From Russula earlei (Eukaryota > Basidiomycota > Agaricomycetes > Russulales > Russulaceae), in NCBI GenBank assembly GCA_025769875.1, contig JAGFNK010000097.1:1-64000 (forward strand): DNA of 64,000 nucleotides. The letters run 5' to 3'. Positions within the stretch are counted from its first letter, which is position 1, and each line of letters opens with the position of its first letter. The translations under genes were made by a program, and so were the position numbers. The notes under the pieces were generated by a model that was not told the origin of the DNA, searched no databases, and worked only from the letters and a program-made list of their open reading frames with translations. Below are positions 33,683-44,190 of this stretch, one piece after another.

Positions 33683-35620
33683 CTAGAATTTGTCGCCTCG
33701 ACCGATGGTCATGACGGTGAAGCCGATCTGACGAAGGGCATCGTCATCGAGGATCATGCGCCCATCGAATATGAACGCGGGCTTGTTCATGGTGTCGTAC
33801 ACGGCGCGCCAGTCGATGGTTCTGAATTCTTTCCACTCGGTGGCAACGACGACCGCCTCGCTGTTCTGTGCTGCCGAGAGAGCGGTCTTGGCGATGGTGA
33901 CCTGCTTCTTGACTGAGAAAGGGAAGGGGGGATCAGGTCGGGCAAGTTAGTGTGGAGAGAGGGAAGGCGCACTCTGCTCGAGGGGAACGTCGGGGAGGGC
34001 CTCTGAGAGGTCGAACCAGATCTGAGACTCTTCGACTTGAGGATCGAAGATTGTGACGCGAGCGCGCTCGGAAAGGAAATCGCGAATGAGGGTGATGGCG
34101 GGAGATTCGCGAGTGTCGCCGGTGTCGGCCTTAAACGCGAAGCCGAGGACGGCGATGTTCTGAGAGCCGATCAGGTTCGGGGCGGGCGCACATGAAAAGG
34201 GAAAGGGTTATACCTTGTTTGTGATGGTATTGAAAAGGGTGTCCACGACGCGCTTCGAGAAGCGACGCTTTTGGTATTCGTTCATAGTCACGACTTGGCG
34301 CCAGTACGCCGCCACTTCGGGAAGGTGAAGACTCTCCGAGAGGTAGACCAGGTTGAGAATGTCCTTTTGGAAGCACGACCCCCCAAAGCCCACAGAGGCC
34401 CGCAAAAACTTGTTTCCAACGCGCGTGTCTTGCCCAACAGCGTACGCCACTTCCTCAATGTTCGCACCTGTCGCCTCGCATATAGCCGAAAGCGCGTTGA
34501 TCGACGAGATACGCTGCGCCAGCATCGCATTGGCGGCCAGTTTAGACAGCTCCGACGACCAAAGGCCGACCGTTAGGATACGACCAGTCCTAGTTGGCAG
34601 GAGGTCAGGAACACGTAAAAAAAAAAGTTTAGTTGACTAACGGAACCCAGTTTGCGTAAACATTGATCAGGGACTGGCATGCGCTTTTGCCCTCAGGCGT
34701 CTGCAGTGATCCGATCAACACCCGGTCTGGATTGAACAGATCAGCGATAGCCGTGCCCTCCGCCAGGAACTCGGGGTTGGAAAGAATGTCGAAGCGGAGG
34801 CCTGGTTTTGAGTTGGCCTCTAGGATGGTGCGCATAGATTCCGCGGTACGCATGGGTACCGTAGATTTCTCGACGACGATCTTGGAACTCTTTGCAACCG
34901 CGGCGATACGGCGCGTGGCAGATTCGACATAGCTGTGCATGATTATGTCATCAATCAGTAAAATGTGCATCACGCCAGTCCACCAAAAGAAGCAAAATTG
35001 GCCGCCCCTGGCGATAGACGCGCGGGCGAGGAGAGTCAAAAAAAATTTCGCCGCCAGAAAGTCAAACATGCTTGCGGTGACATCTCGGCGCTGAAAACGA
35101 GAAACAGGGCGTCGGGCGACGACGACGACTATGAGGGGTAAAAGAGAAAGAAAAAATCACGTACTTGAGATCGGCGGCATAGCCAGCGCCAACGCCAGAC
35201 TTCTTTGTAGGAGTGTTCACGCTGACAAAAATCAGGTCGGCCTCCTGGATGGCGCGGTCTATGTCCGTCGAGAAAAAGAGGTTGCGACCACGTGCTTCCT
35301 TGACGACTTCGACAAGGCCAGGTTCGTATATGGGTAAGGCGTAGTCGGCGCTGTTCCAAGCATCAATCCGGGTCTGGTTGAGGTCGACGATGGTGACTCG
35401 AATGTTGGGGCACTTCAAAGCGACGACAGCGCAAGTCGGGCCACCTGTTCAAGCCCAAAAAAAAAATGATGAGCGAAAAAAAACCATGTGAACCATGGTC
35501 GTAGAAAAACCGACCAACGTAGCCGGCACCAACTGCAAACAATGGTCAGAATCGGAGTCTGCGAGGGGAAGAGGATGTGTACGAACTGCAGCAGATTTTT
35601 TTGACGGTAACTGGGGCCAT
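33683..35620 (-). CDS. UDP-glucose 6-dehydrogenase
   Basis: Seven exons on the minus strand (35620-35587, 35532-35515, 35444-35165, 34932-34642, 34589-34214, 34159-33973, 33912-33683) encode 471 residues, all phases consistent. The NAD-binding motif IGAGYVGG is built across an 18-base microexon (35532-35515). It is followed by [67 protein letters not shown], the catalytic Cys in [10 protein letters not shown], and [18 protein letters not shown]. The enzyme oxidises UDP-glucose twice to UDP-glucuronate in the cytosol, which supplies wall and capsule polysaccharides and UDP-xylose. Length and motifs match fungal orthologs and nothing is broken. Confidence 0.95.
35515..35532 (-). other. 18-base microexon of the UDP-glucose dehydrogenase gene
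   Basis: Encodes the heart of the GxGxxG dinucleotide-binding loop (IGAGYVG with split codons at both ends). Flanking GT and AG sites are present and phases match both neighbours. Confidence 0.85.
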
Positions 35621-37508
35621 TGTGTGAGGATAGTGGGAGGTGTTGTTAGCGGTGAAGAGAACCCGTCGAGACTTAAATTGGACGCTAAGTGAGACGCGCT
35701 TTCCCACTTTCCCAAAGAGAATAAAGCACACGCCGCTTGTCGTCGGATTTATTTACGTACACTCTCAGATGCATGTTTAGTTACAAGCCGCACTGTACGC
35801 CTCTGCCACGTCCCAAATGGATGCAAACCAGCAAGGCCAGCGTCACCACAAATGGTGTTGAGAGTTCATCTTCTATTCTCCCGTCGGCCCAGGCCCCACA
35901 TGTGTCCTGTAAATTAATTAAACTGATGTCCACGTAATCCTAGCACACCCACTGGCACAGTGCGCAGTCCGATCACGGCCGCGGCCAAGCTAGACGAGAC
36001 TGCGTTTCACCATCCCATAACGGCAAAGTCTTTGGGATGCGTAACACGTTACGTCGCGCGCTAAGGTTAGTAGCCACTCCACAGAGAAGGTCCTCGTCCA
36101 TCTTGAAGGCGACGTTCCAGAGATATGTTACCCCACCAAAGATGGACCGTGCTGGGTGGTAGATACACTTGTGGTTTGTAGAAACATACCGTTACCGACA
36201 AAGCTGACGCTATCACTTTACGTCCTGCCACAAGCAGATCAGGGGCGGGGTGCGCCTTATCGTCAACGAAAGGGGCCCACTCTCCCGCGGACTCGTCCGA
36301 GCTGCCATGGCGGAGGCAGATGCGCTTATGCTGGTATTAGCGCAGACGCAGATGTGAATGCCAGTGTCGTCATACAACGAAGGTACTGACGCCAGCCGCA
36401 TTGGAATGGTCGACGATCATGATCCACATGACAGGGCAAGTGATTTCCGTCAGGGCACGTTGGGGATGATGACGTCTGGATCTCTGACGTGGCGGAGAGC
36501 CAAGGTTTGATCTGGGTGCAGGCCCCCTCGAGGACCACTTTCGGAACGTATCCTTTATCGTATCGAACTTCGCCACTTTTGCACAGATTGTTGCGGATTC
36601 GAGAATGCGACATGACCTCACAACCTCAGCGGCAATACAGCTGGCATAGGGTCCCCGTTCCTGGTTGATAAAGCAGTCGGGTATGATTTCTCTGTCGAAT
36701 ATGTCGAGGTGCGTCCGTCGTCATTCCTGGGAATGATAGGCCAGTGAAGGCGACGTAGCCGAGAGTATTTTGCGACCGCATCACGCAGCCAGTCCTCATC
36801 GCGCAGTTCGACGTCATCGCCCATGAGGGATGAGGACGTAATAGTCGCCGCCCTGCTCTCATGCTGCCAGTGGGCGAGCGCTAACCCTCATGATTTTCAA
36901 ACACGTCCTTTGGGGAAGGTGTATGAATGCCTTGTATGATCCGAGAATCCCGGGAAAGGGAGGACGTCGAGGGGCTTCGGTCATCGCTGTCAACAGCGAG
37001 ATAAACGCAAACGTGGAATTGAGTTGAGCCACCAGTTTGTGCGAGACCACGACTGATAAAATTCCCTGAGGTGATCGAGGTAGTCCGAGTCTTTCGGGCT
37101 GTGGTGCCGTTGGAAATGATGGGTGGAGAACGGTTGATTCATTCCGGACGAACAGTTGGCGACGTTGCAGGTCCTGGACGAGATTTGAGCACGCAGAGGC
37201 ATCGATAAGCTGTTCTGCCTCATTTGTTCTATCACCTGAATCTACTTTATAGTGAGGGTAACACCATGCTCTAGCGTCACCTGCGGAGATCAACGACAAA
37301 CGAATTTTGACAAGGGTGTTGCCCAAGTTCGTGGAGGGTTTTAGGTGTCGGATGGGAACTCATTGGTAGCAGTAAAGAGGGGCACATCAGGGCTGCTGAC
37401 TGTAGTCTCCAGATATGACTATGTAGCCACTGTAAAGATACTACATTCTAGTGCAGTTCTCTGTAGCTTTATAATGATCTGGTATCGAAAAATTAGGCTC
37501 AGTATTCC
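35621..37508. other. Boundary zone between gene-rich arm and transposon nest, no recognised gene
   Basis: The first 300 bases are upstream region of the dehydrogenase. The minus-strand frame 36859-37326 (155 codons) and smaller frames at 36326-36613 and 36618-36862 are open but overlap alternative frames of similar quality and match nothing I know. The DNA becomes AT-rich from about 37,340, where the hAT element must begin. I could not find its 5' terminal repeat. Confidence 0.35.
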
Positions 37509-38422
37509 ATGACAACAAATACTGCTTCATCACTGCCTCACCCAAAACAGTTACTGACAGCATCAAGAAAGCTTCTTGATGCCTCCAATTTGGCAGCACC
37601 CACACTCTCTGCCCATAAACATGCTATTGAAGTGAAGCAAGCCAGTGACGAAGCTGCTAAACGACACCAAGCATCCTTGTCTGTGGCATCAGACCTGCCA
37701 ATTCCAACATCAACTCCTTCATCACCACCTGTCATGGATGCTCAAGAGATCTTTTCTGATTCGTATCATGAGAGCCAACAACCTCGTAAGTGTTTCAACA
37801 TGCACAGCAGATTGTAAACTAATTGATGTCGAATTACAACAGGTAGAAAAAAATCATGAGTCCACACAGCAGTCACTGATGACAAGAACCCTGCGTCAAC
37901 CAAGGAAGTCCCACAACCCATGAGCAGCCCACCTATTGAGACTGTGCAAGGTGCATTGAACCAACAAGTGCATTTTTAGAGTCATCTAATCTATTCTACA
38001 GTTCATGAAGAGACCCCAATTTGGGTGGATGTGCTTGATGTTGATGGCTTCCTTACTGACATCAACATTCAAGCTGTCCCTGAAGTCCTGCAAACTACTC
38101 TCAAAGATCGTAGTCATGATGTTGACCATTTCTTCTCACCATCATATCAGAACAAGAGCAAGAATTATTGGAACTGTTGCATATGCTCGTGAGCGCAATC
38201 TGCTTCTTACAAGCTTTGGTTGTCATGCTCATTCAATTTAGCAAAAAGTCTGCTCAACATCCTGTGTCCCTGGTTGCTGATGTGACTACACTGAGACGAC
38301 ACATGCAATCAAGCCATAAGGTATGTTAATTTAGATATCGGTACACATAATGACTAATGTGATTGGATCCTCATAGGCAGTGTATCAGAAATGGGTGGAA
38401 ACCAATTGTTTTCTATTGATGC
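37509..38422 (+). pseudogene. hAT transposase, N-terminal part
   Basis: A Ser/Thr-rich N-terminus (MTTNTASSLPHPKQLL..) leads through probable introns to a BED-type zinc-finger end at 38260-38400: LVADVTTLRRHMQSSHKA, YQKWVETNCFL. The reading is cut in the codon after LLM at 38422 by Copia A and continues LPKDAENC at 44191. Stops and frame changes separate the exons, so the gene is dead regardless of the insertion. Confidence 0.7.
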
Positions 38423-38669
38423 TGTTGGACATGCAGCCACCTGGTGGCATGTGTATGGACAAAGCTGGACCATACATGTAAATATTTGAATTAGTTGTTG
38501 TTCATTTTTTCCCTCAGTCTTTCATGCACAAGACTGAGGTCAGTACCACACTCTCTTACTTCTTTTCTAGAACTAATACTGTACATAGCAAAGCTTCCTT
38601 TAGGTTAGATCACTAACTAATACAGTCTTTCACACACAAGACTGAGCAAAGCTTCCTTTAGCTTCAACA
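38423..38669 (+). repeat. Copia A 5' LTR
   Basis: 247 bases, TGTTGG..CAACA. It carries two hairpins, CCTCAGTCTT/AAGACTGAGG at 38512-38539 and CAGTCTT/AAGACTG at 38623-38644, each with an 8-base loop, and two copies of AAGCTTCCTTTAG. It differs from the 3' LTR by a handful of transitions, so the insertion is old but not ancient. Confidence 0.93.
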
Positions 38670-41371
38670 GATTATGAGACCTGACAGCTACTAATTACAT
38701 CAACATCCCAAATAAAGCTATCTTTTCCCATAACAAAGCAGAATGAGTACCTCACCATCAGTTGCACAGCCTTCAACCATAAAAGGCACAAGTGCCCCCA
38801 CAGCGGGAGCTGCGGGAAGAAACAGAAGGGGCAGAATTCAATGACCCAACATGCCTACCCTTGAAGATGGTGAAGTCGAGTATGCTCAATGGAAAGGAGT
38901 TATGGAAGCTATCTTCCTAGCTACGGGACTGTTGGATATAGTAAAAGGAACTGAAAACAAACCAGACGAAAATGTAGACCCTGTTGGCGCCGCAGATTGG
39001 ACGTCCAGGGATCGCGACGCCTGTGCCCAAATCTTCATGACAGTCCGAGGGCATGCCCTCACCATAATACTTGGAATGGTGAACTCTAAAGAATGCTGGG
39101 ACATTCTTGCTGAACGCTTCCAAGGAACGGGCGAGCATCAGGCCGCCCAACTATTGGGTGACCTGTTCCTAAAACCATTAATGGAAACAGAACCAATGGC
39201 TCCCCAACTTGCACACAAAGTACTAACTGCACAAATGCTTGCAACAATCGGATTCCCAATAAATCCAAAAGTCCTGGCTTTCATGATGATCTTAGCACTC
39301 CCAAAGACAATGCACACATCTAAGAAGATCCTTTGTTCTACCCCTCTCAACAAGCTAAACACTACATACATATTGAGTCAAATCCTTATCAACAAGTGGG
39401 ACATGATCCATGAGTTGGGCGATACTACCGCACTCTACTTTGCCAAAGCATCAAATAAAGGAAAGGGAAAGGAAAAGAAACAAGACAAGGACAAGAAAAA
39501 GTGCACACATTGCAAACTAAAAGGACATGAAATAATGGAATGTTGGAAACTCCATGGGAAGCCAAATGAAAAGGCAAAAATCACGACTGTTAACGATAGT
39601 GCGCCCAGGACACCGAGGTCCCAACCAGCACAAACCACTAGCGCTGCAATTGCCAATGCTCCTGTTCATGACAATGCTATCTGTTTATACCATGCATCCA
39701 GGGGTGACTCTGAACCAACCACCGTCCTTGTGCTTAAGACCCAGGACCTCCGGGAAGCCAATTTTTCAAATGACTGGATCATAGACTCTGGGGCATCGTG
39801 CATCATGACCTCACACCGTGAATGGTTCAGTCAATACACGGTGCTTTTACGCCCCATACAAGTCATTCTTGGGGACAACAGCTCCATCCCCACAATTGGC
39901 GTCGGCCAGGTCAAAGTCCAAATGCACACCAACGGCATGTGGACCATGGCACTGTTCTGAGACATCCTGCACATACCGGACTTAAATGGAAACCTGCTCT
40001 CAGTTTCACACCTAGCACAGCATGGAGCACAAGTCCATTTTGAAGGGCAAACATGTGGTATTTATGACCAAAACCAACTAGTCTGCGAGGGGTCCTTACA
40101 TGGCACATTGTATGTCATGTCTATTAAATCCCCCAAATCTGAGTACATGCACATAGCCATGCTGGACCATTTCCCTGTGGAAGGTGAACAACTACATGAG
40201 TTTGCCCTCACCACCCTGCACTACCTCCTCCAAGGCCTCACTGGACCTTTGGCACTGTCGTCTTCGGTCACTTAGACCCTAACACAATAAACTGAATGCT
40301 AAAAAAGGGCATGGTGAAAGGAATGGAGATTGTGGGCAAAGGACTCACCACTGGGAAATGTATCCCTTGCCTCAAAGGGAAGCAAACCCAGGATGAAATT
40401 TCAAAGACGACCAGCACATGTGCTGACGTTGTGCTTGACCGTGTCTTCTCAGACATCTGCGGAAAGATGCCCACTCAAACTCGCCAAGGTTTTGAATACT
40501 TCATCACTTGGACAGATGATATGTCTAGGAAAGTGTTCATCAGAGGACTGAAGTACAAGTCCAACACTCTAGTGCACCTCCAGGCATTCACCGCACGTGC
40601 AGAAGTTGAAACTGGGTGATGCCTAAAGATCCTTCACTCAGATGGAGGGGGCGAATATACTGGAGGGGAATCTCAATCATACCTAACCCAGAAAGGCATT
40701 CAGCTAGAACTCACCACCCCAGACACACCGGAACACAACGGCGTTGCAGAACGCATGAACCAGACCCTACGTGATAAGGTCCAGGCAATGCTTATTGATG
40801 CCTGTCATGAACCATTCTCTGGAGAGGGCCCTTGAAGGACCCTTCCTTATAGGAGGAAACCCAGCCTCTATGGTATCACCCTGTTCACACAAGCAAAAGG
40901 GGTGAGTAGAGGTGTCCACAATATTGTGTGCGCATTGTCGTGTGAGCAATTCTCAGCACAATCGACATACAGCAAGCCCCACTTAAGGGCAACCCTCCTA
41001 GCAATAAAGGACAGTATTAGGGCCTTCCTAGGGACCATTTAGGACGACTCTAGGTGCTCTACAATAGGCACTAACCTAGTATCAAAGACCCTACAACGCG
41101 TTATTAGACCAACTCTAATAACTATAGAATGAACTATAAGGCAATACTAAGGACCTTAATAGAAGTATTAGGGTCGACTCTAAGGACCCTAATAGAACTA
41201 TATAAGGGCCTTATAAGATAACACTATTCTCTAACCAAACTACAAGTCCTCAAATGACTGGCCCTAAACTAACTAACAGAAAATGAATCAGGTGCTCGCA
41301 CGTGCACTAAAGCAGTGAACATGTGGACAGTGAAAGCTCTTACTCATCAAGAGAAGCCTTCTTACTCAGCA

Positions 41372-41405
41372 GCTTACTGAGCATGACTGAGCATGCTCAG
41401 TAAGC
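41372..41405. repeat. 14-base perfect inverted repeat in the solo LTR
   Basis: GCTTACTGAGCATG (41372-41385) pairs with CATGCTCAGTAAGC (41392-41405) around a 6-base loop. The same structure is kept in the copy at 58511-59470. Confidence 0.9.
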
Positions 41406-41486
41406 CACTCTGACTTCTTACTCATCACTCTATTGTGCTTGATAACAAGATTATGACTTGTTCCCTATTTAGCAGTTCTCTTGTAG

Positions 41487-41493
41487 TATATAA
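41487..41493 (+). promoter_or_regulatory. TATA box of the solo LTR
   Basis: TATATAA, followed 18-24 bases later by AATAAAG and a perfect hairpin, as expected at a U3/R boundary of an LTR. Confidence 0.55.
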
Positions 41494-41510
41494 GTGGTCA
41501 ATAAAGTAGC

Positions 41511-41530
41511 GGACAGTCCTCAGACTGTCC
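41511..41530. repeat. 8-base-stem hairpin just downstream of the LTR TATA box
   Basis: GGACAGTC, loop CTCA, GACTGTCC. It lies about 20 bases after the TATA box, close to where transcription should start, and is present unchanged in the copy on the other strand near 58750-58770. Confidence 0.85.
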
Positions 41531-43938
41531 ATTTGTTTACAGCACTCTCTATCCCTGGGATACTCCTTTAAGGACCGTCCCCTTGTGACCATTCTGGCTT
41601 CTTCCCTGCGTACCTGTTCGACTCTTCCAGTAACTATACCTCTCTGGTATTTGCTACTGCTGTGGACTCTACTTCTTGCCCATGCCATCTTGGACGTCTA
41701 TCGACTCATCTTTGAGCTTATCCCTCGCTCTTGAACTGGATAGTTCAACAGTGAGTCTTGACAATGCCGACCTTCCAGAGTCATTCTGGATCGATGCGCT
41801 TGAATATGTGGCCCTCATTCACAATGTCACACCAACTTGTGCACTTGATAACATGACCCCGGAAGAGGCATGGAGCGGGAACAAACTGAATGTCTCCCGA
41901 CTCTGCATTTTTGGTGCACAAGCCTTCATCCACATCCCTGAGGACAAACGCATTAAACTTGAGGCTAGGTCACTGGTGTGTACATTCCTTGGATATGCGC
42001 ACCAAAGGAAGGCCTATAAATTAGTCCACCACCCTACCCATTGCATCCTGGAGTCCCGTGATGTCGTATTCGATGAAGGGGTCCCACACCATGCATTGAG
42101 CTTGTCACTCTTGAACATGACGATGCAGACAAAAGCGTTGATGATATTGAGGGAGACGATAGCGATCCGGAGGGGGCGCTGAGACGCGGAACTGGTCTCT
42201 GATGCTGAACCGCAGGGTGCTGAGGAGGATGAGCCCCCACAACCTGCCATCAGGTGATCCACCCGTATCACACTGCATGCCCACATGCGACAATGACCCT
42301 AAATTCAGTACCACAACTTATGGACAGCGAAAGCGAACGAAATGAACAAGGAAACTTGGCCCATACTGACATGGCCACAGACCCAAAATCATATGCTGAA
42401 GCCATGTCCCGTGCCAATGCGGTGGAATGGGAACTTGCGTGCAAAGATGAAAGATGCACCTTCAAATATATGGGTGTCTTCAAAATCGTCCTGCGCCCAA
42501 AAAATCGAAAAGTAGTGGGCAGTAAATGGGTTTTCAAAATTAAATGAGGCCCAGACAGAAACATACTAAAATATAAAGCTTGCCTTGTCGCACAGGGCTT
42601 CACTCAAATCAAAGGCATTGACTTCGACGAGACGTTTGCGCCTGTAGCCAAAATGGCGTCCTTGTGTGCGATCCTTGCCATTGCTGCAGAAAATGATCTG
42701 GAGGTTCACCAGATGGATGTCAAATCAGCCTATCTAAATGGTGAACTGAAAGACGAAATATACATGGAACCACCCCCTGGATTCCATATACCCAACGGCA
42801 TGGCACTCCACTTGCTAAAGGCCATATATGGCACCAAGCAAGGAGGATGTGTCTGGTATGAGAATATCAGAGCGACGCTCGCCCACATGGGGTACACCCA
42901 CATGGATGTGGACCATGCGGTCTTCATCCGAGAAACCCTGGGGAACTTATCATTTATAGCTCTCTATGTCGACAACATTACTATGGCATCTGAAAGCCTA
43001 ACTGCAATCGAGTCAGACAAAAAGGAACTAAAAAAACACTATGAGATGATGGACCTAGGTAACATTACCTGGATCTTAGGCATCCATGTCATGCGCGATC
43101 GCCAGGAAGGCTGGATCGTGCTCTCCCAAGAGAAATATGTTGAGGAAATGTTGGAGCGCTTTGGGAAAGCAAACATCAAATCCATCAGCACCCCAACACT
43201 TGCAAACAAACACCTATTAAAGGTGCACTCACCCAAGGTGGATGTCAAGTCCTATCAACGTGTGGTCGGTACAATAATGTACCTCATGCTGGGAACATGA
43301 CCTGACCTTGTGTACACTGTTGCCACACTTGGATGGCACGCCTCTTGCCCAGGAAATGAGCACCATTGCGCACTTGAACATGCGATCCGGTATATCCAGA
43401 GAATGAGCGATCACTGCCTCATTTTCCAATGTGGACACAACACTCAGTCAACCTTGACTGGATATGTCGACACAGACTGGGCCAGCGACTGTGAATGATG
43501 TGAAGTCGACCTCGGGATTTGTCTTCATGTTGGCAGAAGGGGCCATAAGCTGGAGTTCTAAGAAACAAATGTCAGTGGCTCTCTCGAGCATGGAGGTGGA
43601 GTATATCATGGCTGTGCATGCAGCAAAGGAAGCCATATGGCTGAGATGGCTACTCACCGAACTAGGACAAGACCTCCATCTCCCCACCACTCTCCACGTC
43701 GATAACCAATCTGCCATGGCCATTGCCAAGAACCCAGAGTTCCATGATCACACCAAGCACATTGAGGTGTGACACCACTTCCTGTGCCAAAAGGTCGACG
43801 CGCGAGAGATCAATCTTGCATACACCCCAACTGAGGATCAAGTTGCTGATGTCTTGACGAAGGGACTCAGCAGGGAGAAACACAAGCATTTCATGAAGGA
43901 AATGGGAGTGAACACACACCACCAGGGCTGAGGGGGCG

Positions 43939-44185
43939 TGTTGGACGTGCAGCCACCCGGTGGTGTGTGTAAAGACAAAGCTGGACCATACGTGTAAATA
44001 TTTGAATTAGTTGTTGTTTGTTTTTTCCCTCAGTCTTTCACACACAAGACTGAGGTCAGTACCACACTCTCTTACTTCTTTTCTAGAACTGATACTGTAC
44101 ATAGCAAAGCTTCCTTTAGGTTAGATCACTAACTAATACAGTCTTTCACACACAAGACTGAGCAAAGCTTCCTTTAGCTTCAACA
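43939..44185 (+). repeat. Copia A 3' LTR
   Basis: 247 bases, near-identical to 38423-38669. Differences such as CATGCAGCCACCTGGTGG against CGTGCAGCCACCCGGTGG are C/T changes at CpG sites. It is followed by the second copy of the target site GATGC. Confidence 0.93.
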
Positions 44186-44190
44186 GATGC

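Larger units (their letters stand above)
40803..41763 (+). repeat. Solo LTR of a 961-base family (copy 1), inside Copia A integrase
   Basis: Begins TGTCATGAACC and ends CTTGACA, with inverted TGTCA/TGACA tips. The target duplication ATGCC lies at 40798-40802 and 41764-41768. Removing the element rejoins the integrase reading MLIDA to DLPESFW. No internal retroelement genes are present, so it is a solo LTR left by recombination. It contains a TATATAA box and two strong hairpins (see separate entries). The parent element type cannot be told from the LTR alone. Confidence 0.92.
38851..43931 (+). pseudogene. Copia A gag-pol, inactivated
   Basis: Reading starts at 38851 (gag), with a CCHC zinc knuckle CTHCKLKGHEIMEC (about 39500-39540) and the protease WIIDSGASCIMTS (about 39776). 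Integrase follows with CLKGKQTQDEIS, DDMSRKVFIRGL, SDGGGEYTGG and EHNGVAERMNQTL, is interrupted at 40803-41763, and continues LPESFWIDALEYVALIHNVT. Reverse transcriptase has VHQMDVKSAYLNGELKDEIYM and YGTKQGGCVWYE. RNase H has [19 protein letters not shown] and VDNQSAMAIA. In-frame TGA codons lie at 39958, 42545, 43298 and 43770, each where the family has Arg. The reverse transcriptase active site reads YVDN instead of YVDD (42965-42976). The element cannot encode its own movement. Confidence 0.9.
38423..44185 (+). mobile_element. Copia (Ty1) LTR retrotransposon A, inserted in hAT
   Basis: Bounded by two LTRs of 247 bases each, beginning TGTTGGAC and ending CAACA. The 5-base target duplication GATGC flanks it (38418-38422 and 44186-44190) and falls inside a hAT codon. 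The inside carries gag, protease, integrase, reverse transcriptase and RNase H in Copia order, all decayed. A polypurine tract (GCTGAGGGGGCG) directly precedes the 3' LTR. Its integrase is split by a 961-base solo LTR (40803-41763). Confidence 0.93.
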
